Shown here: piece by piece, positions 1 through 12,871 of the stretch | Position numbering within the stretch: the first letter of the stretch is position 1 | Layout of the letters: each line of letters begins with the position of its first letter | NCBI GenBank assembly: GCA_964007475.1 | Contig: OZ023273.1 | Location: 2,294,001-2,358,000, forward strand | Length of the DNA stretch: 64,000 nt | Source of the DNA: Hybos culiciformis | Lineage: Eukaryota > Arthropoda > Insecta > Diptera > Hybotidae | Direction: 5' to 3' | Notes under the pieces: model-generated | Told to the model about the DNA's origin: nothing | Databases searched by the model: none | What the model saw: the letters and a program-made list of their open reading frames with translations, nothing else | Position numbers and translations under genes: made by a program

Positions 1-2004
1 TTGAAGAACAATATTATTTTAAAATTATATTCTATTTTTATAATTATAATACTTAATATTTATTTTCATTAATAAAATATCTATTGTGGCAAATACGATT
101 AATAAAAAAATAGTCAAATAATAATTCATAATGATTTTTTATTTGGCCCCAGAAGAATTCCAGTAACTTATAGTGATTATGAATAAATGAAAGTATTTTC
201 TTTGAATTTGAATAACAAAATATAAAAGAGACTGAATTTATTAACAAAGTCGAATTAAATAGAAACCAAAACGATTTAGTGATTGATTACGGACATTTTT
301 TCTCTGTTCTTGATATTTGAGACAATAAAGAAAGCGTGTTTAAACCACAGCTAGTTTCTTTAATATAAATTGTGTAGAAAAGAAGTACCTACCAGTCTAA
401 CTAAAAATTATGAAGAAAAAATTTATTTAATTCTATCTTTTTCTATTTTTTTACTTCTTTTTTATTAAATTTTAATGAATTTATACAAAAATCAAATCAT
501 TTTATTTTTATTTTTGATAATTTTTCTGAAATTGTAATTTCAAAATAAAAATTTAAAAAATAAATAAAATTATTATTAACATTCTAAAAAATAAAAAAAA
601 AAATATATTTTTAGTTTTTTTTTTTTTATAAATTAATTCAAAGTTAAAAAATTGCATTGTTTAATTGAATTTTTTGTTACATTGCACCTTTTTGAAATTT
701 ACTCAAGTAATTTCTTTATTAACTTATTAAATATTTTCCAATTACCTATTTTAAAATTTATTTTTTAATTTGTTCAATTTATTGCAACAACAACACTTCT
801 GTTCTTAGTTTATATATTATATAATATATATTTAGTTACTGAAAATAACTCTACAATAAAATCTTAATTCTATCAAGCAAAAAAAAAAAATCTATTTTTT
901 TGCTTTTTTCCTATTTTATATTTAAAAGATTTAAGAAAGAAGTTTATAGCATTTTTATTGAATTGCATAGATTTATTTTTATATATATTAAATTTTTAAT
1001 ACTACTTTTAAATTTATAATATAGTAGTTATAGTTATGTTATAATATTGTTTTGTTTTTAGTTTTTAAATGTAACTCAAGGACGTAAAACAAATTGAATG
1101 TAGAAACTTATCTGTGATAATAACAAAATTGATAACAACAAAATTCGTCCAAAATTCTAGTGATTAATTTTTTATGATTACGATTTTTTTTTTCGTAAAA
1201 TAAAATTGCAAATAAAAATGATTTTTAAAATCTAGAAAATTTCTATTGCGCAAAAGATTAAGTATTAAATACTCAGAAAATTACGGAGCACCGGTTGGTT
1301 TAATGTGAATTCAAAATAATTAAAAACTATTCTTCAAACCTTCATAATAAGCTTAACATTATAATGTGACATGGTAATCAAGAGTTATGTATACATTTGC
1401 TGGGAAGAATTTGAAAATTAAAAGCGAATAAAATAAATATATTGGAAACATTATTAAATTGAATGCAATTATTTTATCCAATATCTAATTTTTTTACAAA
1501 TACTTAATCAAATTTTATAAAATAACTATGAAGTCAAAATGTATAATCACCATGTTTGGCAAACAAAATTGCCTTCGACTAAAATTAGTAAAATAAAAAA
1601 ACTATTGTTATAACATATATGCAATGGTTTATGAAGATGATATATTCATCTTCATAGCTCTTATTATTCTTAATATAAATAATGTTTGTAAACATTTGTG
1701 AAATGTACTTAGAACATTTTACATTTAACTTGATAAAAATTTAGGGAAATATTTTGTAAATTTTATTTATTTTTATAATTATTGCGAAGAATTCTTCACA
1801 ATTTTTATTCGCTCCTTTTTAATTTTAATTCTTTTTTTTCGATACATCAAAAATTTAAAATTCTATAATTAGCTTTATCGCCTTTTAAAGTTTTTTCTTG
1901 TAAGTTTTTTTTGGATATTTGTATATATAAAAAATCAACAGCTTATAGGTAACTAATTCAAAATTTATTGCACCCAATTATTATTTATTAATTCTAGAAG
2001 TCGG
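1..2004. other. AT-rich intergenic DNA and 3' flank of Pde6
   Basis: No exon-like block or RNA gene is recognisable here. The right edge is the 3' flank of the minus-strand phosphodiesterase gene. Read on the minus strand, AATAAA-type polyadenylation signals lie at 1983-1988 and 1964-1969, roughly 15 and 35 bases after the stop codon. The rest is homopolymer-rich AT sequence. Confidence 0.6.
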
Positions 2005-5000
2005 TCACAAAAGAGAGCACAGTCTTGATTTCTTTTTGATTTTATCCGTTTTTTTATTGCGCTTAATATTGTCTAGTTCTTTGGATTCACTAGGTTCGGA
2101 TATATTTAATTTTGTTTTTTCAACTACATCAACATTAATTTTGTCTTCATGCATACTATTATATAAGGATTTGGTTAGTTTAGATCTCACTGCTTTACCC
2201 AATGCACTAGTTTTTTTAATACTGCTAAAACGGGATCTATTATATTCAGGTAAAGGACCATCAGGATCTATATTGCCGTCGTTATTGTGTTGACAATTTA
2301 ATGTTGTAACAGTAAATTCAATATCTTTAATTTCCTCTTTTTTGCAAGCTTAAAAAAAATTTGAGGAAATATTTTTTTAATTTGTTGGACAGATGTAAAA
2401 ACTTATCTTACCAGAAAACTCTTCAACAGGCCTTTCAATAGTATCATCATCTATCCATGTTAAGCCCATTTCAACTTTTTCTGCTAAGTCTTGCCAATTG
2501 GTTCGGTTTTCTAAAGTTCCTTCATATAATGGGGTTACCCACGGGAAAATATCACATAAAACACGATATAATGGAAGGCATATCACGTCAATAAAACCAA
2601 CCTGCATTTTCGGTAATTCATCTTTACGTTCTCTGGAAAATTATCAAAATTATTTTCATCTCTCGAATTTCAAATTGATCTAATTGAAAATACCTGTCCA
2701 TCATTGCTACGGGTTGTGTATTAAGTTGTAGTTTCTCCAAATCACCTTGATCGAAAAATTCATCAGCTACTAATTTAGCAACTTTATGTTGAACCTCCCA
2801 AGGTTTTGCAATAGCACTAACATCACAAGCTGTCATCATCATTCCACACAATACTAAAAAGAAAACATCTTTTTATTTACAGACCTCAGATTGTAGCAGT
2901 CGTTGATGTGTTACTCTTTAGTGTAATTATTTTCAGAATGAAAGCTTGTGGATTTTCTCACTCGACTGTTTCTTCATAATGACTTTAATAATGTACGCCG
3001 AAAGGACTTCATAATGACTTTAATAATGTACGCCGAAAGTAAAAAAAGATGCGATCAAAATAAAATACTTACATCATTATCAATAAAAGAATTAATATTT
3101 AACTATTATTTTTGTAGCTTTATTCTTTAATAGAACATAGAACAAACTGCAATATTTGAGCTTGTAAAATCTATTGCTAATTTGTTGATATTAATTCAAA
3201 ACCTTAATAGACTTTATGAGTTTCAAAAAATGTTCAATTAATACTTTTTTAACCAGCTCATGAAATCTTTGAATATGAAGGTATGTTGTCACCTTTTATT
3301 TTTGGTATTATTGACAATTTTCTGTACGGTTATAATTTGTTAGAAAAATAAATAAAAATTCTTTGGGCTTAATAGAAATACGTAAAAAATATTTATAAAA
3401 CTGAAACCTCTTACATTCTTTCTTGTCTTCACTTTGCCAATCAAATTCACCATTTTCAACCAAATCCAAAAATGCGCTTCGTTTTTTGAAATACATTGCC
3501 AAATCAGTTGATAAAATTGCAGTTTCCACAATTTTCATTACCCTCTTATAGTCATCGGTAGAAAGTGCCTATATATGAAACTTGCATTATTGGTTGAAAT
3601 CTTCCAAATTTTTATTACTAAACAAATTTTACCTGAAATATGTTATTGCCTTCAGAATTAAGTATCATAACACATTGATCAAAATGATGATGTTCCATTG
3701 TACTTGTTGTATATAAAATAGCTAAAGGACTTTCAGTTTTTGTTTGAAATGCATTATTGGTTCCTCTGTGGTCTAAATCATGACAAAAACAAGCAACTAA
3801 AAGTCCAAGTATTTCTAATTCACTCATAAAACGTTCCAATTTTCCAGTTTTCAACCTTAAATATATAAATTCAATTCTGAATAATAAAATAGATTAGGAA
3901 GGATTAATTGCTCGAAATTATTCAGTACATGATCAGCAGAACCAATCAAAAAAGATTTTACAGACATGTAATAGAAACATTTATATTACTTACATTGCGA
4001 ACATTGTCTGAGCAACATTCAAAGCATGTCGCCAGTTATGATATTTCACAGGACGATAATTTTTTCTGACACTCAACACCCAACGACACAATACCTTTTA
4101 ATGATTTAAATTCATTTATTTATGTACATGTAAATAAATTATTCATCAAATATAAGAGATTTACTCACGTCATAAGGAATTTGAAATTGTTGAACTAAAT
4201 TACATTGTAGAAACATTCTTACAGCTGCTCTATTGGTGTCATCATCATTCAATTCAAAATCTAGTTATTGATAAGAAGAAAAATATTCTATAAATCTCTG
4301 AATAGTTACATAAACCTTAAGAAGCAATTTTCAACAATTAGTTCAGTTTCATAAATTGCTCCATTTAGAGAAGTTCCCGAACAAATATTATAAGTATCTT
4401 TTGTTTGAATTTGAAATGAACTTTTTTCATCTACTTCCACTTAAAAAAAAAAACATATTAATTGTACCTGTAAATTTAAAACTGTGAAGATTGTAAGTTT
4501 CAGCTGATGGAATTGTATCTTGAACTAATTTCATTGTTTGGTCAGGTGGTGCAGTGGCGTGATAAGATAAACATTCCAATGCCACTTTTTGTTTCGCCAT
4601 TAATTTGCATGCATTTTCGTACATTTGAGTGTTATGAATACCAAGACCACAAAATATTGCGAATGCTTCAAATATTGAAATATCCTTAAAATAAAGTTAT
4701 TTTAAATTAAAATCAATTATAATTTAAAAAAAATGTTTTATCTATCTCTAATCAATAAATTTTTTTGAAATCAAAAACATACAGTAGTACTACCAAACAA
4801 AAATAATATTCTTGAGCTTACCGAATCTGTGAAAGGTGTTCCATTGCTCTTATTTTATAAAATAAAAAAAAAAAGTTTCAATAATATTTTTTTTTTCATT
4901 CAAAAATTATTTTTTCTATAATATACTAACCTTGTTAATGAGCTGAGCTACACCAACTACATTTTTTTGAGCATTAAAAATAGGCATACATAGAATTGCT

Positions 5001-7096
5001 TTAGTTAGATCTATTTCACCCATGCTTTGAATTTGATTATTATCAGCAACCCATTGATTCACATCAGAGATATTCAATATTTTACCAGTCGAAGCAACGC
5101 ATTGTGCAATTTGAGCCAGAGTTGATGTTTTCAGATCTTCTGTAGATGGTCTGGAAATGTTTGCAGACTGATTTTCTGTGTCTAATTCAAAAAGTACGGT
5201 GAACCTTGTCCTTGATTTTTGCTAAAATCGTAATTTTATCTTATTCAAATCATTCACATATAAGAAAAGTTATTGCTTTTACCTGTTCGAGAATATCCTC
5301 CACTTTTACATTATAGCTAAACCGTCGTTGCAAAACACACTGATTTGGTTTTTCAATAATTTTTTCCAAATGACTCTGATGAAAATAATAAATAATAACA
5401 AGAAAGAATTAATAATAATGATCTATGCCATAATTGAAAAAATAATTAACTTACTGCTTCACAACAATCTAAATCTAGCAAAAAGACTGCACAACGTTCA
5501 CACTTCAATAACTCTCGAGCTTCCGTCATAATTTTTGTTACCAAACATTCTAAATTATTTTGTTCTTCGAAAATGCTTCTAGCCAAATTTAGTAAAATTT
5601 GGTTTCGGCGATATTCTTGAACAGACATTTCAAACAATTGAGCATTTTGAATTCCGATTCCACAAAATGTAAGATATCTCTGAAATATCTCCACATCGTG
5701 ATCATCAAATTCTCCTAAGCCTGAATTAGATTAAAATTTTCATTAAATATAATAAACTTTTTATGATCATTATTATTATATTTTACCTTCAGACTTATTT
5801 ATAATTTGAGCAACTCCTATAACATCAGATTCATTTGATCCGTCACTAAATATGGAAATTGGCAATGAAAGTATGGCATTAGTTTTATATCCTGCAAGTT
5901 ATCAGAATTTAATTTTAGGTATTCATGAATTTTATTTTATTTTAATCTTTTATTATCTGACCTGTTTTTATATCAACTTCTCTGTTAAAACGTTCATCTA
6001 AATAAGCATCTTTAATATTGATAATTTCCTTTGTTTCTGCCACAATTCCTGCTATCCCAACTCCGAATGGAATAATAATTTCTTCAGCTCGGGCCTTTCT
6101 AACTGCTTCATCAAGTACTATTTAAAATTCAAAAAAAAAGAAAAATTAATATCTACATATCTACATATAAAAATAAACAATATACTTGGAATTCAATCTT
6201 TCGATTTAAATTATATACTTCGAATTAACGTTTAAGACAAATATATAATATAAAGAAATTATTTTACCAGTGGTCTGTGTTACATCAAAAAGTTTCGCAA
6301 CCAAGTATCTGTTGTTTGCAGAACCTCTAGTTAAAAATAGACTTCCCCTATCAGCGTGTGTAAGTAATCCTACATTCACCAAAATCTTATGACATAAAAC
6401 ATCGATATCAAGTTCATTGGCTACATCTCGAATAAGTTCCATAAAAAGTTCTCCTTCGTCTAAACTTTTTAAATGATGTTTTCCGGAAGATGGACGGTGT
6501 GTGTTCTAGAAATTTATTACATATTTAAGAATTAATAATTTGTCTGTTTAAAATGTTATAAAATGATTTAAAGTAATAAATTTCTGACTTACTTGATTTG
6601 GATTTGATGTTAACCATTGCTGAAAAATTTCAGAAGTTACAGATGATCGTTTCAAATTAACATCTTTTGGCAAATTCGAAACTTTTCGATTTTCTATTAT
6701 GGTTTGAAATTTATTAATAACATCCGTTTGTGCCCGCTCAGCTAACCATTTTTCAAATGCCAGCGGATTTTCCGAAAATATGCTTTCGATTCTGTCAATA
6801 TCACATTTTGTTTCTTTTGATTTAACATTATTTTGATGGCCGGTATAATCATTAAGTTTATTAAATTTTAAATTATTGTTACTAGTTGTCATAATTTTAG
6901 TTTTATTAGTATCATTTTCATGGTCATTTTTTGAGTTTATTTCTTTTGGAGAACTCAAAACAGATGAAGTTGAAGAATAATGATTATTAGAATAATCAGA
7001 TAAAATTAATATATTATTAGAGTCGGGATTGTTAGGTGAATTATTTGATAATATAACAGTCTTGACATTTTTATTTTCTGTATCATTGTTGTTCAT
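2005..7096 (-). CDS. Pde6: cGMP-specific 3',5'-cyclic phosphodiesterase, Pde6 type (GAF-GAF-HD, prenylated C terminus)
   Basis: This enzyme hydrolyses cGMP to 5'-GMP. Sixteen coding exons run from high to low coordinates: 7096-6593, 6505-6268, 6117-5962, 5891-5787, 5720-5455, 5375-5283, 5221-4931, 4848-4822, 4684-4468, 4260-4169, 4094-3994, 3855-3633, 3568-3415, 2853-2694, 2632-2412, 2348-2005. All introns are GT-AG and the total is 3192 nt (1063 aa). The first ~170 residues are polar, Asn/Ser-rich and unconserved. GAF-A (about 187-345) opens with [20 protein letters not shown], and GAF-B is at about 385-575. The HD catalytic domain (about 660-985) shows metal ligands H686 (HNWRH), H722-D723 (HDLDH) and D833 (TACD), and the substrate-clamp glutamine Q886 (MQVGF). 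The protein ends in a Lys-rich tail and CSLL, a CaaX box predicting geranylgeranylation and membrane attachment, as known for Drosophila Pde6. Pde11 is less likely because of this tail. Start chosen as the only ATG opening the long 5' exon; 5' UTR exons were not identified. Confidence 0.95.
2972..3039. repeat. 35-bp tandem duplication in a Pde6 intron
   Basis: Two adjacent, essentially identical 35-bp units (2972-3006 and 3007-3039/40) begin with CTTCATAATGACTTTAATAA and end near GCCGAAAG. They lie in the intron between Pde6 exons 13 and 14, away from the splice sites. This looks like a recent local duplication. Confidence 0.9.
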
Positions 7097-10069
7097 GATT
7101 ACAAAATCATTATATATGTAAATAAATTTATTCTATTAACATTTTTAAATTTTTAATTTTATGTCCTTTTAGATTTTATTATCATACATAATTAATATTT
7201 TTTTCCTGGTTTTTTTTATGAATTGTATTTGTATACTTGTGTTTATCATTTAAATAACTATATTATGGCTTTATTATGCGATATTAAATTTTATTTTTAT
7301 TTATTTTTTCATTATTAGATGCATTTAGTTAAATCTCAATTATACTACTTATAAAATACTTACGTGCTTACGTACAGCTATTAAAAAGCAATTATCTACA
7401 TCATACATATACAGTCGTCTATTTAATTGATTTATTTAATTTGAGATATGAGAATCAACCAAATGCATATAGTTTTTAGAAATTCTGTATTTTATAAATA
7501 TTATACATAAGATATCTAATACATATGCTTGTATGTTCAAATACAATATGTTATGGAAGCTAATTACGTAATTTGTCAATTTTTATTTTTTTAATTAACA
7601 GAGTTCTACCGATTACCTATGATTTTAATATTAAAAATAATTACGAAATTAAAATCTATTCTAATATTGTGATTTTTATGTATAAAACATATATTATGGT
7701 CTTAAATGAATTACTATTGTATAATGAACCTATATATTTCGAATTATGATTGGTATAAATAAAGTAGATTGCTTTGTATCACTATTATAGAATTAAAAAA
7801 CAAAATTTATATTTTATAATGCATATTCATATATCGCGAAATTGTGTTGATAATGCAATTTCGTTCAAAAAAGATACTTATAACTTACAAGAATGCCATT
7901 ATTTCATTCACTGTTTAATCCTAAAATTAAATTAAATGTTTAATCCTAAAATTAAAAAATTTGAAAACCCAAATTCTTGAAAAAAAAAAACAATGTCTTC
8001 ACACAACAGTTAAAGTTAATATAAATTGTTTGAAATCCTTTGGTTTGTATAATTTCTTTTCAACCACATTGATTTATTTAACTTTTTAATGTTAAGATTA
8101 GAAAAGATACCTTTTGAGCAGATATAACATATACAATATACACATTGTATAATATAGCTCATCTCAGGATAAAACTTTACTGAGATTGTTTTTTTTTTAT
8201 TTTGCATTATTGTTGTTATTGCAAATTTCTTGTTTTTATTGGACCAACGTTGCCAAAGATAGGATAATACTTATCAGATTTGAATTTTAATATTACGTAT
8301 ATTTTTGATGATAAAACGATTATTATTGCACAAAACTAAATATCGTGTTATATTTCAAATTATATATATATATAGCCTTTAATTTTGTAGTGTATAATTT
8401 TAGCACAATAGTTCACATTTTTATATTAACATTAATTTTCATGGACATAGAAATTAAATAATATTACTTTCGACTTTGATAATATAATTAATGTAGAGTA
8501 TTGCATAGTACTATACTGCCGTGTATTCAAATAGATTTTGAATTTGTAGGCTATTTTTATTTAAGATTAATAAAAAAATTGTTTTCAACATTATTCTATA
8601 ATTTTTTTTTTTTGCGACTGGCAGCGCTGATTAAGGTCCTTTTTTATACATTTTTTTTTCTCTTAAAATACATATTTTTTCTGAGTATATTTTATTATTT
8701 TTCCCATTATGAATATTTTCACTCCTAAGATGTCCTTGAATATTTGTTTTTTTTTTTAACAAAATTTTTTTTATAAATTTTATTAATTAATTTTATGATT
8801 ATTAGTGATTACTATCAATAAAATCTATATGTATAAATTTATATATCATTTAAAGTTTTCAGGAAGTTAAATTTTATTTTCACTTCTTTTAATACCTAAC
8901 TAAACTTCTTGTAAATCTCAAAAAAAAAAAGTTAACTAAAAAACAATTTAATTATTTTTTTTTTACTAATTTCTAAGATTACATTCACATTATCGAAAAA
9001 TGGAATTGGCTAACTCCTTCACGAAGAAATAAGTTTAAATTTTTTTTAATTATTTATAAAACTCGAAGTTAAATTCTTAATTTTAATATTTAATTAAAAC
9101 TTAACCGACTTACTTTTAATTTTATGATAAATTTTCTTATTTTTTTTTTTCTTCTATTTTCTACAAAACTTCGATTCTAATTAAATGAGATTCCCCGGGA
9201 AATATTTGAATTGCTCAATATTTGAGTTAACACTAAATTTTTTGTTTTTCTCAATATAATTTTTATTACTAACAAAATATGTGCACTCTCTTGTTCCTTT
9301 GCAAGAGAGCTTTTACAAGGATGAGATGAGCTTTATTAAGGATAATATTGACATAATGGTCTTCTTTATAATATATATGATGAAATTTTGGCTTTTAACT
9401 TGGGGAAAACAAAATAAAACTAAATACATATACAAATTAAAATATTATATAATAATAATATTATTTGTCTATCTAATAATATATGTATTATAGTTGTGTT
9501 ATTGGATATTGTCAATAATATACTTCAATTCTTTAGTAAACAATTTTTATTTAATGTGTAGAATTTTATGTTTTTGTCCCAATTTTTGCTATTAATTTAA
9601 ACAACACAAGAAAGCATGAGAGTAGAGAAAAGCTTTATAGACGGGAAAAAAAATTTAAATTGAGCACGAACATTATATTAATTTAATTTATTTTTTTATT
9701 TTTGGATAAAATTAATATGTAGGTTGTAAGTATCTATCTATAAATAGATTTTTTGTTTAGGTATGCAAACAAAACAAACCATTTTTTACACAATATAGAA
9801 TTTAATGCGTTTTTAACCGGCTTTATTTAAAAATTAAACTAGAACCATTGAGAATGTAATATTTAATTGGAATTATTTTTAGAAAGTTTTTGTAGATTAT
9901 TCATTAAAACATGTTTTTTTAGTATATATTCCTTTTTTTAAAGTTAAATCTTTTAAATTGAATGATAAATATAAATTAAATGTAAACATAATTGGACAAA
10001 AAAAAAAAAATAAATAAATAAATAAAAATAAAAATTAGTAGTGTTTTTTTTTCTGGATTTGTGGAAAGC
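7097..10069. other. Intergenic region upstream of Pde6
   Basis: AT-rich sequence with homopolymer runs. It should hold the Pde6 promoter and any non-coding 5' exons, but none can be placed. A tandem duplicate of about 25 bp (TTTAATCCTAAAATTAAA, two copies near 7912-7957) and a small GC-richer patch at about 8616-8640 (palindrome CAGCGCTG) are the only distinctive points. Confidence 0.55.
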
Positions 10070-10237
10070 TTAAACTTCTGTTTGTGGCCGCTTCTCAATC
10101 CATGCCTTGACTGATTCAATTGAATTAATTATTTCAACAAGAGCTTTCAATGCTGGATAATTTTCGAGTAAATCTCTTTTAACCATATAATTCATATATT
10201 CAACAATACCGGCTAAATATAGATCAGCCCATGCTAG
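10070..10237 (-). pseudogene. Isolated C-terminal exon of a sigma-class glutathione S-transferase
   Basis: Read on the minus strand this gives 55 codons and a TAA stop. It starts [20 protein letters not shown] and ends IEKRPQTEV, matching the C-terminal end of insect sigma GSTs (Drosophila GstS1 type). The exon has an intact frame and an AG acceptor directly before CTA (10239-10238), with an in-frame TAA nine bases upstream of that CTA. The thioredoxin-fold exon with the catalytic tyrosine and the middle of the helical domain (about 150 residues) are not recognisable in the 1.7 kb before the next gene. It could be a relic or duplicated fragment, or the last exon of a gene whose other exons lie farther right, which would enclose the delta GST in an intron. 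The family assignment is firm; pseudogene status is a guess. Confidence 0.7.
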
Positions 10238-11908
10238 CTTGTTGAGTTAATAAAGTTTACGGTTATGATTTGATAGCTCTAAATTTTTTTATTATCAGTC
10301 TCAAAAATATTTAACATGAAGATTGAATGCTCATACACCGTCAGAATTAACAATTTGCCATTGTCAATTTTATATCCAGATTCAGACAAAAAAAAAATTC
10401 TGAAAAAATTTAATAAATTTCCTTAGGGTTCTTTAAAGTTAAATTTGTTAAGCAGCCCCTGAACATTTCGAAAAATAAAAATTTTATTATAAATAATAAT
10501 AGCATATTTGATGATGGTTTTATTATGTTCAAATATATTATTTATTTAGATAGCTTAGCTCGTCCTATAAGATACTGGGTTTTCGGTCCTGAACTCCTAT
10601 TTAATAATATAATTTTTTAAGTATATTATTGATTATTATTTTCTCAGTTTTGTAACTCATAAGTTTAAATAATGGTTTCTTTGCACACGTTTCATAAATG
10701 ATGTTTTAGTAATTGTGATATCCTTGATTTTTGGCTTTATAATATATCCTTTAAAAATATGGATAACCATTTATGTACATATAATAAATTTTATTCTAAA
10801 CATAAATTAATAGTTAACAAAAATATTTGGAAAATCACTTTTCGATTCAAATTATTTTTCAAAACATACAAAGTGAAAATAAACCTTACTAGCAGATACT
10901 TTGATCCTTTAAGGCTTTAAGCGCTTCAAATCTTCCTTGTTCTTTAGATCAATTCTTAGAATTATATTTTCAAACAACCTTGCAATATTTCATACAAACA
11001 ACATAATTCAAATTAAATGACAAATTATATTCAGCTCTCAGGTTTATAAAACATATTCGCCGCATTGAATTCACAATGTCATAATAGAATGTATGAAACC
11101 TATTAGAACTTATTTAAGCGGTTTGATAGGATTAAAAATGTTTTTTTTTCTAACTACTAACAGTAATACACTGAATCATTCCATATAGCGATTGATGATT
11201 TTTGTAGTACCATATTGTTTAATATTTCTATCATTAATTTTTATTTTTTTTTTCAATATATAATACCAAATTGTTTGTTACGATTAACACCCAGGCATAA
11301 GTGCTCGTTGTCAAGAAATAAATACAAAAAATAGACTGGTGGAAAAATACAAAATCAAAAGATATAAAAGTTTCTGAATTTAAATTTATATAATTTGTTG
11401 GCATCTACAGTTTGTTATATTGGAATTGGAAGTATCTGCAAATTAAAAATTCTTTTCCTTTTTTATGTTTATTTCCTTTTCTACGATACATCTATTTATA
11501 ACAATATTTAATTTTTTATTAATAAAGGATTAATACATTATTATTGAAAAATATCAATTTCGAAAACATTTCCAATAGAAAATAGTGCTTAATTCAAGCA
11601 ACTAATAATAATGAGAATTCATGCGACTATTACTTGGTCTGATGAGTAGTTATCATAACAATAATGTTCTAGCCATAAATGGATATGGCACAAAAATTGG
11701 TACCCAATGTTAACATTTTATTGTATTTTCAAAATATTGAGGCTTAAATATTTCTGAATTCATTTTCGAAAAAATCACAACTAGAAAGTTTACAAAAAAA
11801 AATTTCCAGGCAACGTGGCTTTTAAAGATGTTATAAGCTTAAAATTCAAACGAACATTTTTTTCCTACATTAATACTGACTAATAAAACATTTATGATAC
11901 TAATAAAA
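10238..11908. other. AT-rich gap between the two GST loci
   Basis: No convincing sigma-GST N-terminal or middle exon is visible on the minus strand. A slightly GC-richer patch at about 10895-10965 reads as a short open frame on the minus strand (KEQGRFEALKALKDQ) followed by a GTAAGG donor-like site. It matches no family I recognise. Confidence 0.4.
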
Positions 11909-12528
11909 TTAATTTGTAGTTTTGCTTAATTTCGTATAAAATAAATCCGATAATGTATCAGCACCAGTTTGATTAATTTCCTAAAATTATATAAAAAAAG
12001 TTGAATTTTTAAATTGAATTAAAAGATTTACTTAATGTTTACTTCATATCCATAAGGCGCTAACTCGTCTTTACAGCGTTGTAACCACGACCGAACTTTT
12101 GGATATGAACCCAAAGGGAAACCAAAAGCTTCTATTTGTGATACAGTCACTGTTATTGATAAATCAGCAATTGTGAAATGATCAGCAGCTAAATAATTGC
12201 GACTTTTCATAATTGATTCTAGCCAATATAATGCTTCACCTAGTAGAGCTTTTTTGGTTTCATCTAAAGGTGCTCCTAACATCATCGTGGGAAACTAAAA
12301 TGAAATTAATCCAAACTTTTTAAAAATAATATTTAACATGTATAATATTTTTAAAAATAATAATTTAAAATTAGATCTTACAAAATAGTCTGCCATTCTT
12401 CGATAAAGTGTTCCCAAATCAAAATGGAGTCTTTGATCAACCATTGCTCTAGTTTTAACTTCCTTTGGGTATAATTTATCATCTTGAGCATATGCAGACA
12501 CTAAATATGACATTATAACTCGACTAAA

Positions 12529-12572
<44 letters not shown>

Positions 12573-12871
12573 AAACATATTTCACATCTACAACACACAT
12601 ACACCCACCTTTCCCATAAAACTAAACCAGTATCATCCATTGTTGGCACACAGTGCTGAGGATTCATTTCAACAAAATCTGGCTTCATTTGTTCGCCATC
12701 CAAAACATTTACAGTTTTTAAATTCAATTCAATATTTAACATTTTTGCTAGCATTAAAATTGATCGACATGGTGGACTTGGTGGTATATAGTATAAAGTT
12801 GGAGCCATTTTTCCTCCTCTAAGTAAAAAATATACAAATTGTTTAACAATTTCTTTAGTTTCATCAGACAT
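11909..12871 (-). CDS. GstD11: Delta-class glutathione S-transferase, GstD11-like
   Basis: This cytosolic enzyme conjugates glutathione to electrophiles (detoxification). Four exons run 12871-12609, 12523-12382, 12294-12043 and 11980-11909, with GT-AG introns and 729 nt (242 aa). The thioredoxin-like domain (about 22-105) begins MAPTLYYIPPSPPCRSILML; the serine of PPSPPCRS is in the usual delta-class catalytic position. The cis-proline/glutathione-binding block NPQHCVPTMDD and the LWES motif (split across the first intron) follow. The alpha-helical domain has DQRLHFDLGTLYRR and the folding motif HFTIADLSI. The third exon ends at GAA before GTAAAC; reading on gives a false stop at 12028. The true fourth exon adds EINQTGADTLSDLFYTKLSK, which fits the GstD11 C terminus. 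The 21 residues before MAPT form a non-canonical leader, so translation may also start at 12808. Confidence 0.92.

Noticed and set aside
10895..10965. Possible missing middle exon of the sigma GST
   Set aside because: The short minus-strand frame and donor-like site do not match sigma-GST sequence at any recognised motif.
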